A DNA stretch of 8,214 nucleotides from Chloroflexota bacterium (GCA_009908585.1 JAAAOZ010000108.1:1-8214); one strand, 5' to 3'; positions 1-7,883 are shown, counted from the stretch's first letter. The notes: generated by a model from the sequence alone, not told the origin. Numbers and translations are program-made.

Positions 1-1613
1 ATCCGCCGTCCCTCGGTGCTGAGCATCCCCTCACGCGCCTCCCGGCGCCGAGGCCGCCACGTGAACAGCGAAAGCAGAAAGATCGTCATGCAAACACCCG
101 CCACGCCGATGTGAACGGTGGGGTAGCGGTACCACGGCAATTTTATGAGCGCCTCGTGGGGATCGAAGTCATAGTAGGCGCGCGTCACCTCGCCCGCGTC
201 GTCGAGCCGGAACGCAATGCGCCCTTCGCCCGACACACCTTGGAAAAACGAGGGCGACACTTCTACGTAGGACTCCCCTAACAATGTGAGGCTGCCGTCG
301 GGGTTTGCTTCGATGCTGTGCGTGCGCGCGAAGGCGTAGATCAACTTATCCACGGTCGTGTGCGCCCAGCGGCTCTCGCGATAGACGCCGGTGAAGAGAT
401 CGACGCGCTCTTCGTGGTTGGGCATCGGTTGTGGCGGCTCGGACTCCGCCGGATAGTAGCGATCCAAGAAATCCTGGCGCAACTCGCGTCCCGCCTCCGA
501 TTCGCTCTTCTTGTTGTAGATCACAAACAAGCCCATATCGTGCTCCGGCAGGAGGAGGATGATGCTCTGGAAGAGCGCGGTGCTGCCACCGTGCCAGAGC
601 ATCCGCTGGTCGTTGCGATCCCACTCGACGAAACCATAGGTCACGCCGGCCAGGCGAGGATCATGCGTGAATTGCTGGCGCTGCATCATCCGCGCCGTCT
701 CCGGCTGGAGGATGCGCGCGCCTTCATATTCGCCCTCGTGCAGATGCGCGATCATGAAGTTGGCCATGTCGGTGACGGTGGCGCTCATCCCCACCAACGG
801 TGCGCTGGGGAAATACTCGCGGATGGGGACGACATCATCCAGGATGCGCAGATGGCCCAGCGCCTCGTCATCGGCCAGGGCGGCGGGCAGGGGGTGCCGA
901 ATGGAGGAGCGCTCCATCTGAAGCGGCTCTAAGAGGTGCGTCTCGATGTACTGCTCGTAGGATAGTCCAGATGTCTCTTGGATGATATAGCCGGCCAGGG
1001 CGGCGCCGTAATTGGAATAGGCGATGATCTCGCCGGGGGGATAGACGCGTGCGGGGAGCTGCTCGCGGATATACTGCGGCAGCGGCACAGCATCGTAGCG
1101 GCTGATGCGATAGAGATTGCCAATGCGATCCTCGAAGCCGGGGGTGTGCGTGAGCAGGTTGTGCAACGTGACCGGCTCCGGGTAAGTGTCGGGGATTTGA
1201 AAATCGGTGTCGGCGAGGTAGGTATTGACGTCCGTATGGAGATCTAAGACACCTTCCTCGACTAATTGCATCACAGCCGTCCAGGTGAAGAGCTTCGTGA
1301 TCGAGCCAATGTGGAAAAGCGTCTCATCCGCCACGACCGGGCGCTGACTGCGCGTATCGGCGACGCCGTAGCCTGCGGCGAAGAAGAGCTGGCCGGCCTT
1401 CACTACCGCAATCGCCGCGCCAGGGATCTCATAGCGCTCCATCTGAGCGGGCAGATAAGCATCGAAGAACGCCTCCATCTCCTCAGGATCCTGCGGGCCG
1501 AGGGCAACGACCTCATCCTGTGGCTCCCCCTGCGCCCGAACCGATCCCGCGCCGCCAAAAACGATCAGGATCGCCAGGCCAATGATGATTCGTATCCAAG
1601 TATGATTTCGCAT
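1..1613 (-). CDS. Serine hydrolase, beta-lactamase/PBP superfamily (class C-like), membrane-anchored, 3' end outside window
   Basis: The frame is open from an ATG at 1613 to the left edge, giving 537 residues without a stop; the C-terminus is missing. Residues 1-27 look like a signal peptide (hydrophobic core about 8-20, possible cleavage after VRA at 25-27). The serine-hydrolase signatures are in order: SITK at 104-107 (nucleophile S104, base K107), YSN at 199-201 as the Y-x-N motif, and HGG at 341-343 in place of the KTG box. A hydrophobic span at about 499-518 follows the catalytic domain and is followed by a basic RPRRR stretch, which suggests a membrane anchor with the enzyme domain outside the cell. 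Known relatives include EstB-type esterases, D-amino-acid peptidases and PBP4*-like proteins; the substrate cannot be told from the motifs. HGG is more usual in esterase or peptidase relatives than in true beta-lactamases (family knowledge). No Shine-Dalgarno precedes the ATG. A TTG at 1622 is the only upstream in-frame alternative start before a stop at 1635-1637. Confidence 0.92.
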   Translation of the reverse strand, partial: MRNHTWIRIIIGLAILIVFGGAGSVRAQGEPQDEVVALGPQDPEEMEAFFDAYLPAQMERYEIPGAAIAVVKAGQLFFAAGYGVADTRSQRPVVADETLFHIGSITKLFTWTAVMQLVEEGVLDLHTDVNTYLADTDFQIPDTYPEPVTLHNLLTHTPGFEDRIGNLYRISRYDAVPLPQYIREQLPARVYPPGEIIAYSNYGAALAGYIIQETSGLSYEQYIETHLLEPLQMERSSIRHPLPAALADDEALGHLRILDDVVPIREYFPSAPLVGMSATVTDMANFMIAHLHEGEYEGARILQPETARMMQRQQFTHDPRLAGVTYGFVEWDRNDQRMLWHGGSTALFQSIILLLPEHDMGLFVIYNKKSESEAGRELRQDFLDRYYPAESEPPQPMPNHEERVDLFTGVYRESRWAHTTVDKLIYAFARTHSIEANPDGSLTLLGESYVEVSPSFFQGVSGEGRIAFRLDDAGEVTRAYYDFDPHEALIKLPWYRYPTVHIGVAGVCMTIFLLSLFTWRPRRREAREGMLSTEGRR

Positions 1614-1624
1614 GTTAAACAAGG

Positions 1625-1649
1625 CAGGGGCACGTTAACCGTGCCCCTG
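1625..1649 (-). terminator. Perfect 10-bp hairpin between hpf and the hydrolase, likely terminator or leader structure
   Basis: Arms 1625-1634 and 1640-1649 are perfectly complementary, GC-rich, and enclose a 5-base loop. The stem begins 24 bases after the hpf stop. On the minus strand it is followed by CCTTGTTT, a weak U-rich tail; on the plus strand it is followed by a CCTTTTAT tract, but no plus-strand gene exists to use it. The hydrolase ATG lies only 11 bases beyond the stem, so a leader hairpin or a protein-binding palindrome is an alternative to plain termination. Confidence 0.55.
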
Positions 1650-1673
1650 TCCTTTTATATCCTAATGAGCTGA

Positions 1674-2222
1674 TCAATATCGCGGTTTCAGCAACCCGTA
1701 GTCGCCGTTCTTGCGCTTGTAGACCACACTAAGCCGGCCATCCGTGCCATCCAAGAAGACGTAGAAGTGGTGACCGAGCAATTCCATCTGCTCTACAGCG
1801 TCCTCCGGAGGAATGGCGCTGACTTCAAATTCCTTGACGCGCACGATGTCCGATTCTTCCTCGTACAGATCCTCTTCTTCCTCCAGAGCTTCCTGAAAAA
1901 CCTCAGCCGTCGCCCGCCGCGCCTGCTGGCGGCGTCCCTTATAGCGCTCAATGCGACGATACATCTTATCCATCACCGAATCGACGGCGCTGAAAATATC
2001 CCCCGCGCGCTCCTCAGCCCGCAAAATCGCTCGTGGCACGTAAACTGTAATTTGGGCCACCATTCGCTGAGAACTATCGCGGGCATTGCTCTCTGAGAGA
2101 TCCACCCGGACGCTATCCAATTTAGGCAGATAGCGCTCAAATTTGGAGACCTTGGATTCCACATAATCTCGCAGCCGATCATTCAACTCCAAATCCCGAG
2201 TGTAAATTTGTAACGACTCCAT
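1674..2222 (-). CDS. hpf: Ribosome hibernation promoting factor, long form
   Basis: This 182-residue protein has the two-part layout of long HPF. An S30AE/RaiA-type domain occupies about 1-98, with a basic helix (KMYRRIERYKGRRQQARR, 86-103). A very acidic linker follows (about 111-124), then the C-terminal dimerisation domain (about 127-181) with the family-typical VEQMELLGHHFYVF and VVYKRKNGDYGLLKP. In other bacteria long HPF binds the 30S decoding region and joins two 70S ribosomes into inactive 100S dimers in stationary phase or stress. The ATG at 2222 is set by an AAGGAGG at 2230-2236. The gene starts 29 bases after the comF stop, and comF-hpf adjacency is a recurrent arrangement in bacteria such as Firmicutes. 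The short upstream gap is AT-rich and contains a CATAAT, but I see no convincing -35, so an hpf-specific promoter is only a possibility. Length and domains are complete. Confidence 0.96.
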   Translation of the reverse strand: MESLQIYTRDLELNDRLRDYVESKVSKFERYLPKLDSVRVDLSESNARDSSQRMVAQITVYVPRAILRAEERAGDIFSAVDSVMDKMYRRIERYKGRRQQARRATAEVFQEALEEEEDLYEEESDIVRVKEFEVSAIPPEDAVEQMELLGHHFYVFLDGTDGRLSVVYKRKNGDYGLLKPRY

Positions 2223-2229
2223 AGATCTA

Positions 2230-2236
2230 CCTCCTT
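2230..2236 (-). promoter_or_regulatory. Shine-Dalgarno of hpf
   Basis: AAGGAGG on the minus strand lies 7 bases before the hpf ATG. It is the closest match to the anti-SD consensus in the window and suggests efficient translation of hpf. Confidence 0.85.
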
Positions 2237-2251
2237 GAAAAATATTTTAGA

Positions 2252-2965
2252 TTATGGCGCACGCGCCAAAGTAAACGCACTGACACGTTCTGCCCCATGA
2301 GCCAATAGTACGTCCGCGCAAGCCTCTAATGTAGCGCCGGTCGTAGCGACATCGTCCACTAATGTAAGATGCATATCATCTAGAAGAATATCATCTGGAT
2401 AGGTGAATGCACCGCTCACGTTTTCGCGTCGCTGCTTCCGGTTTAACTTCGTTTGGGAAACTGTAGCACGAGTTCGCCGCAGCAACCGGCTGGCAACTGG
2501 CACATCAAGCGCTTCCCCCAAGGCACACGCCAATAGATTAGCCTGATTATACCCACGTTTTGCCTCGCGGCGAGGATGCAAGGGGACGGGGACTAGTAGA
2601 TCGGTCACGAACTCGGCACGCTGCCAGGCTTCTACCATCCGGGGCGTCAAAGATCGAATCACCTGATAGCCGCCGCGATATTTCAAGGCATGCATCACAT
2701 CGCGGATCTCGGCTTGGAATAGGAAAGTAGAGCGAATGGGGGCCACTTGAAGTGGTGATTCTCGACAGACAGTGCACAATTCTTCTCCCTCCCAAGGGCG
2801 ACCACAGCGTGGGCATTGAGGCGCTTCCCACAGAGGAATTTGCTGGGCGCACGCTGGACAAAGCCATAGACCAACCTTCCCACAGCCCACGCATTGGGGC
2901 GGCAGAACGAGGTCAATACCCCATCGATAGGCGCGCCAAGCCCACGTTATCAGTTGCTCCGCCAC
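2252..2965 (-). CDS. comF: ComF family phosphoribosyltransferase-like protein
   Basis: This 237-residue protein is the usual ComF/GntX length. The N-terminal part has four Cys pairs in zinc-ribbon style: C25/C28, C36/C39, C51/C54 and C64/C67. The C-terminal half is a type I phosphoribosyltransferase fold with the ComF signature PVPLHPRREAKRGYNQA (126-142) and the PRPP-binding loop LVDDVATTGAT (202-212), including the acidic pair D204-D205. In Bacillus and Haemophilus relatives are required for DNA uptake in natural transformation; the reaction is unproven and homologues also occur in non-competent species. The start is a GTG at 2965, only 17 bases after the tadC stop, with a weak ribosome site (TTAGG at most). 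The GTG places the first Cys pair about 25 residues in, as usual for the family. Close spacing suggests co-transcription with tadC upstream and hpf downstream. Confidence 0.93.
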   Translation of the reverse strand: MAEQLITWAWRAYRWGIDLVLPPQCVGCGKVGLWLCPACAQQIPLWEAPQCPRCGRPWEGEELCTVCRESPLQVAPIRSTFLFQAEIRDVMHALKYRGGYQVIRSLTPRMVEAWQRAEFVTDLLVPVPLHPRREAKRGYNQANLLACALGEALDVPVASRLLRRTRATVSQTKLNRKQRRENVSGAFTYPDDILLDDMHLTLVDDVATTGATLEACADVLLAHGAERVSAFTLARAP

Positions 2966-2982
2966 GGCCGCGCCTAAGGACT

Positions 2983-3906
2983 TTAGCTACTATCCATATT
3001 CTTAAATTTGATGACCGCCGGCCCCAACAACACAATGAAGATGGGGGGGAAGATCAGGAAGACGAGAGGAATCATCATCTTAACCGGGGCCTGATTGGCT
3101 TTCTCTTCCGCGCGCTGGCGGCGCTTCATCCGCATCGTATCCGACTGGATGCGCATTACCTTGGCCATACTGACACCCAATTGATCCGCCTGGACAATAG
3201 CGGCCACGAAGGAAGTGACATCTCCGACATCCATGCTCATCGCCATATCACGAAGCGCTTCCCGCCGCGTTTTGCCCAACTGCATCTCTTGAACCGTCCG
3301 CATAAACGCCAAGCTCAACTCATTATCCCATTTATCGGCGACCTTCGCCATGGCGGCATCGAAGCCTAGACCGGCTTCCACACAAATAGTTAGAAGGTCC
3401 AACGCGTCTGGCAACGCCTTGATGACCTCATTCTGTCGCTGAGATATCTTGGTACCTAGCCAGATATTGGGAACGTAATAGCCGAAGATCAAGCCAAAGA
3501 TCACACCTCCGATCTCCTGCCAAGCGGGTAGGGACAGAGACAACACGATGACGACCGCTAACACACCCACAACCAGCCCCGCCCCTAGCCGTATACCAGA
3601 AAACTGAGCCGGCGAGAGTTGATGAGCTATTCCAGCCAATCGGAGTTGACGTCTGGATTCTTCTACAACTTGCTGGGGGGTAAAGCGCTGGGACATCTCG
3701 CTGAGGCGTTCGATCATCGGCGCAATGACCCGTTCGTAAAAGGGTTGAGAAAGCTCTAGTTGCTCCAAGGTTACAGGTTCCCCCAGAGCCGCTAGCTCGT
3801 TGAGACGATCTTCAATACTTTGAGTTTCGCGCGTGTTGAGTAACACCATTACTGCAACAACACCGATGATGATGACGGCAGCCACACCAATAACCGCTGT
3901 TGGCAT
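2983..3906 (-). CDS. tadC: TadC, inner-membrane platform protein of the Tad/Flp pilus
   Basis: This is a 307-residue type II secretion system F-domain protein. Predicted membrane spans are at about 4-23, 105-125, 130-148 and 276-297. The F domain lies between about 165 and 290 and includes the characteristic LPDALDLLTICVEAGLGFDAA (core at 165-185) and an EMQLGKTRREAL segment (207-218). TadC pairs with TadB to form the platform that couples the CpaF motor to pilin extraction from the membrane (family knowledge). A GGGGAGGA ribosome site overlaps the tadB stop codon, with 11 bases between the genes, so translational coupling is likely. Length and topology are normal for TadC. Its position immediately after tadB, and the absence of the extra N-terminal lysine-rich loop, distinguish it from its paralogue. 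Confidence 0.93.
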   Translation of the reverse strand: MPTAVIGVAAVIIIGVVAVMVLLNTRETQSIEDRLNELAALGEPVTLEQLELSQPFYERVIAPMIERLSEMSQRFTPQQVVEESRRQLRLAGIAHQLSPAQFSGIRLGAGLVVGVLAVVIVLSLSLPAWQEIGGVIFGLIFGYYVPNIWLGTKISQRQNEVIKALPDALDLLTICVEAGLGFDAAMAKVADKWDNELSLAFMRTVQEMQLGKTRREALRDMAMSMDVGDVTSFVAAIVQADQLGVSMAKVMRIQSDTMRMKRRQRAEEKANQAPVKMMIPLVFLIFPPIFIVLLGPAVIKFKNMDSS

Positions 3907-3910
3907 AACG

Positions 3911-3918
3911 TCCTCCCC
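3911..3918 (-). promoter_or_regulatory. Shine-Dalgarno of tadC overlapping the tadB stop
   Basis: GGGGAGGA on the minus strand shares a base with the TAG stop of tadB (3918-3920) and lies 4 bases before the tadC ATG. The arrangement favours coupled translation and balanced amounts of the two platform proteins. Confidence 0.75.
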
Positions 3919-4871
3919 TAAACCTCAATGGATACTATCTTATTCATCGCAAAGTATCCTAATCCAATCATAAGAAAGCTGACACCAATCATAATCCAAC
4001 CACAGGCATCCTCTATGAGCATACCGATGTAGTCAGGGTTAAGTAAAGAGATAATTCCGGTTAAGATGAAGGGCAAACTTGTAACCAAGATGCCAGTAAT
4101 ACGCCCCTGCGAGGTCATCGTTCTGATCTCGCCCTTAATACGGACGCGCTCTCGAATTGTCTCACTGATAGAATCGAGTACCTCGGCCAAGTTACCACCG
4201 ACCTCGCGCTGGACACTCATCGCGGTCACAATCAAATCCATATCAGCGCTCGGCACACGGCGCAACAAGTTCGCCATTGCCGTGTCAAAATCAACACCCA
4301 ACTGGAGTTCCAAGACGACGCGCCCAAATTCTTCGGCGAGAGGCGGCGGCATCTCATTGGAGATACTCTCCATCGCCTGCATCGTACTGTATCCAGCCCG
4401 CAGAGAATTAACCATCAAGTTCAAGGCATCACCCAACTGCGAATCGAATTCCTTCAAGCGCCGCCTTCGCTGGATGCCAATATATAAGCGGGGCAGCAAG
4501 AAACCACCCAACAGCCCCACGGGGATGAGAAACGCTCGGTTGAGCAAGTAGAAGATCACCGCCGCGCCTAGCGCTATAGTAACACACATCGTCAGGAACT
4601 CACCCACGGTCCACTTCAGGTTGGCGCGCGCTAATTGCGTCGCTAAATCTTGCGCAAATCCCTGGCCTTCAACGGCCCTATCTACGGCAGCGCCGATAAC
4701 CGACTCACCGCGCCCCTCTTTTTTCTTCTTCTTTTTCTTCCTCGATTTATCCTCGCCGCCAATTCGATCTTCGACTAGGTCCTGCCCAGCTGGATTTCTA
4801 GAAAGTCCAATCACGAGCAAAACAATAGCTATTACCATAATCCCCGCACCAACAATGACAAAAGTTGGCAT
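3918..4871 (-). CDS. tadB: TadB, inner-membrane platform protein of the Tad/Flp pilus
   Basis: This is a 317-residue type II secretion system F-domain protein with predicted spans at about 4-23, 92-110, 112-129, 258-276 and 290-308. The F domain (about 146-271) has the TadB hallmarks LRAGYSTMQAME (157-168) and SVQREVGGNLAEVLD (219-233). It acts with TadC as the membrane platform of the pilus machine, facing the CpaF ATPase. A run of seven lysines (45-51) inside an R/K-rich segment follows the first span, consistent with a strongly cytoplasmic loop; the rest of the loop is predicted soluble to about residue 88. The ATG at 4871 has an AGGAGG 8 bases upstream. This is the first gene after the 305-base gap and could head a separate transcript with tadC, comF and hpf. 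Confidence 0.94.
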   Translation of the reverse strand: MPTFVIVGAGIMVIAIVLLVIGLSRNPAGQDLVEDRIGGEDKSRKKKKKKKEGRGESVIGAAVDRAVEGQGFAQDLATQLARANLKWTVGEFLTMCVTIALGAAVIFYLLNRAFLIPVGLLGGFLLPRLYIGIQRRRRLKEFDSQLGDALNLMVNSLRAGYSTMQAMESISNEMPPPLAEEFGRVVLELQLGVDFDTAMANLLRRVPSADMDLIVTAMSVQREVGGNLAEVLDSISETIRERVRIKGEIRTMTSQGRITGILVTSLPFILTGIISLLNPDYIGMLIEDACGWIMIGVSFLMIGLGYFAMNKIVSIEV

Positions 4872-4879
4872 ATTTCCAA

Positions 4880-4885
4880 CCTCCT
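4880..4885 (-). promoter_or_regulatory. Shine-Dalgarno of tadB
   Basis: AGGAGG on the minus strand, 8 bases before the tadB ATG, supports that start after the long non-coding gap. Confidence 0.8.
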
Positions 4886-4950
4886 AATAAGGCTGCGTCC
4901 AAGAACACCATCTGATATTTTTAACCAGACTTTATCTAAAATCGAGCTAA

Positions 4951-4980
4951 AGTATACGGGCGTTCCCAAACGCTTGCTAA
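4951..4980 (-). promoter_or_regulatory. Candidate sigma70-type promoter upstream of tadB
   Basis: On the minus strand TATACT (4956-4951) matches five of six bases of the -10 consensus. TTAGCA (4980-4975), 18 bases upstream, matches four of six of the -35. Transcription would begin near 4944 and leave a leader of about 70 bases before tadB. Position in the only long gap of the cluster supports it; the -35 is weak and such matches arise by chance in AT-rich DNA. Confidence 0.4.
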
Positions 4981-5176
4981 GGCTGTTCTAAGAAAATAAA
5001 TCTCCCAAAAACGAGCGGGTTTCTGAGGAAAAAGTATCGGGTTTGGAAGGTTTTAATTTCTGGAACCACCTAAGGCAACATTAGTTCCAACTTCCCCAAC
5101 ACTAATTAAACTCTCGAAGAGATCATTTCACAAACGTGGAAGTCGTTCTGGTATGCAACCGAAAGCATTCGCCAGA

Positions 5177-6553
<1,377 letters not shown>

Positions 6554-6582
6554 TTCTATTTACCTCACTATAGGTTCCAAAA

Positions 6583-7872
6583 CTACAATAAACGACCTAA
6601 TCCAACATTTCTTTGCGTTTCTTCTTCCGCAGCCGCTTTTTCTTCGGCTCTCTGGGCAAAGCGATTGTGAAGTTTTTTAGCCAAATCGATGACCGCTTGC
6701 GCAATAGGCGTTCGGTTATCTTTCAATATGAACGGTTCCCCGTAGTTAGCCGCCCGCAAAGCCGTGCGTTCGTCCAACGGAATATGGGCAATCGCCGGCA
6801 TCATAGCACGCTCGATAGCTTCCGGCTGAATGCCCATCCGTTTATTATCCACATTATTTATCACCAAGTCCACATGCTCCATCGGATATTCGAGTTTCTG
6901 CAACAGCTCGATGAACATCCGCGCCCCTCGAATATCCGGAATGATTGGACGCGTGAGTACGAGCAATAAATCATTGATATCCAGCGCGGCCAAGACAATA
7001 TCATCAATATGGCGCGCGGTGTCAATGATCAAGTAATCAAATTCCTTCTGAGCGAATTCCAAAATCGCTTTCATCGCGCGATTGCTGCCGCCTTCCTCAA
7101 CGCCGGCATCCTGAAACATCTCCGCTTCTTCGGGAGTAACCGGAGCAGCTAAGACCCGGATACCAGAGGAATGAGTAGCTATGACGGTGCGCAACAAATT
7201 CGAATCCAAATCCTGTGCATGCGGCGCCAAATCTGTTAAGGTGCGGGTCGCTTGCAGTTTTAAGAAAATCGAAACATCGCCAAACTGGAGATTCGCATCG
7301 ATGAGACAAATCCTGGCATCTGCTCCGAGCAACGTCTGCAATGCAATAGCTAAGTTGACGGCGATGGTCGTACATCCCGTTCCGCCTTTAGGACTAAAAA
7401 CCGTGAGGATTTTACCCTGCTGTGCCGGCCTTTGCTCGACTGGCGCTTGCCCTCCTGGCGCCCCTCCCGGCGTCAGCTGTCCCGTCCCCATTTTCTGCCG
7501 TAGCTTGTAAGTACGATGAATGGTATTCAGCAAGTCATCGGCGCTGGGCGGCTTAGTCAGAAAATCCCGGGCGCCGGCCATCATCGCCCGGCGCATATAG
7601 TCGCTCTCCCCCTGAACAGAGAGCATCACGACCTGAACGGTTGGCATGATATCCACAATCTCTCCGGTCGCGGTGATGCCATCCATACCAGGGAGGTTAA
7701 TGTCCATTAATACCACATCCGGCAAAGCCTTCGGCGCGATAGTGACAGCTTCCTCACCGCTTCCCACCATCGCTACAACTTCAATATCAGGGTCAAACGA
7801 GATGAGTTTACGGAGTTGCTCGCGCGTCTCCGCAACATCATCCACAATCATTACGCGAATTTTTTCAGGCAT
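6583..7872 (-). CDS. cpaE: CpaE/TadZ: receiver domain fused to a ParA/MinD-like ATPase
   Basis: This 429-residue, two-domain protein is a pilus localisation ATPase. Residues 1-123 are a CheY-like receiver with every core residue in place: D11-D12, phospho-acceptor D57 in VVLMDINLPGMDG, S85 and K107 in FLTKPP. A Pro/Gly/Gln-rich linker (about 128-152) joins it to the ParA/MinD domain (about 153-405). The deviant P-loop reads FSPKGGTGCTTIAVNLA (159-175), keeping the signature K162 but with C167 (TGT) where MinD has its second P-loop lysine. Further ATPase motifs are LIDANLQFGD (190-199) and FDYLIIDTARH (278-288). In known systems CpaE/TadZ marks the pole or site where the Tad machine assembles. 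A low-complexity Ala/Glu tail ends the protein. The ATG at 7872 follows the cpaB stop by 10 bases with a GGGAG site that overlaps that stop. The complete receiver suggests phosphorylation control; no cognate kinase is in the window. Confidence 0.95.
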   Translation of the reverse strand: MPEKIRVMIVDDVAETREQLRKLISFDPDIEVVAMVGSGEEAVTIAPKALPDVVLMDINLPGMDGITATGEIVDIMPTVQVVMLSVQGESDYMRRAMMAGARDFLTKPPSADDLLNTIHRTYKLRQKMGTGQLTPGGAPGGQAPVEQRPAQQGKILTVFSPKGGTGCTTIAVNLAIALQTLLGADARICLIDANLQFGDVSIFLKLQATRTLTDLAPHAQDLDSNLLRTVIATHSSGIRVLAAPVTPEEAEMFQDAGVEEGGSNRAMKAILEFAQKEFDYLIIDTARHIDDIVLAALDINDLLLVLTRPIIPDIRGARMFIELLQKLEYPMEHVDLVINNVDNKRMGIQPEAIERAMMPAIAHIPLDERTALRAANYGEPFILKDNRTPIAQAVIDLAKKLHNRFAQRAEEKAAAEEETQRNVGLGRLL

Positions 7873-7878
7873 TTAGAT

Positions 7879-7883
7879 CTCCC
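7879..7883 (-). promoter_or_regulatory. Shine-Dalgarno of cpaE overlapping the upstream stop
   Basis: GGGAG on the minus strand lies 6 bases before the cpaE ATG and shares a base with the TAG stop (7883-7885) of the preceding gene, suggesting coupled translation. Confidence 0.65.

Larger units (their letters stand above)
4872..5176 (-). other. 305-base intergenic gap between cpaF and tadB
   Basis: This AT-rich segment interrupts an otherwise tightly packed gene series. All minus-strand frames are broken by stops. The longest open stretch (about 38 codons) has no ATG, GTG or TTG start, and a 20-codon ATG frame at 5168 has no ribosome site. It contains the tadB Shine-Dalgarno (4880-4885), a promoter-like element (4951-4980) and a 6-bp inverted repeat (5061-5066 with 5084-5089) around a CCTAAGG palindrome. 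I found no clear intrinsic terminator after cpaF. Confidence 0.8.

Noticed and set aside
346..624. Minus-strand 92-codon frame
   Set aside because: It lies in a different frame inside the serine hydrolase and has a low-complexity Arg/Pro/Ala product.
318..1673. Three plus-strand open frames (318-932, 978-1247, 1266-1673)
   Set aside because: They lie opposite the serine hydrolase, whose minus-strand frame is open throughout with SxxK, YxN and HGG motifs in order. The plus-strand products are Arg/Ala/His-rich shadows.
2256..2267. Small palindrome GGCGC-AC-GCGCC at the end of comF, possible terminator before hpf
   Set aside because: The loop is only 2 bases and the sequence is coding. The strong hpf ribosome site follows closely, so termination here is not supported.
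2752..3369. Plus-strand 205-codon frame spanning comF and tadC
   Set aside because: It crosses the junction of two well-supported minus-strand genes, and its product has a His/Arg-rich composition with no domain.
4719..4730. Possible programmed -1 frameshift at the A-rich lysine tract of tadB
   Set aside because: The A6G heptamer is not in the codon phase needed for a canonical slippery site, and the zero frame encodes a full-length normal TadB.
4961..5020. Two similar TCCCAAA-containing stretches in the gap (near 4964 and 5002), possible direct repeats
   Set aside because: The match is short and imperfect in AT-rich DNA and not distinguishable from chance.
4943..5056. 38-codon open stretch on the minus strand in the cpaF-tadB gap
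   Set aside because: It contains no ATG, GTG or TTG start and overlaps the promoter-like element; likely chance.
5109..5168. 20-codon minus-strand ORF starting with ATG at 5168, possible small pilin or leader peptide
   Set aside because: It has no Shine-Dalgarno and no hydrophobic pilin-like segment, and it is too short for an Flp pilin.
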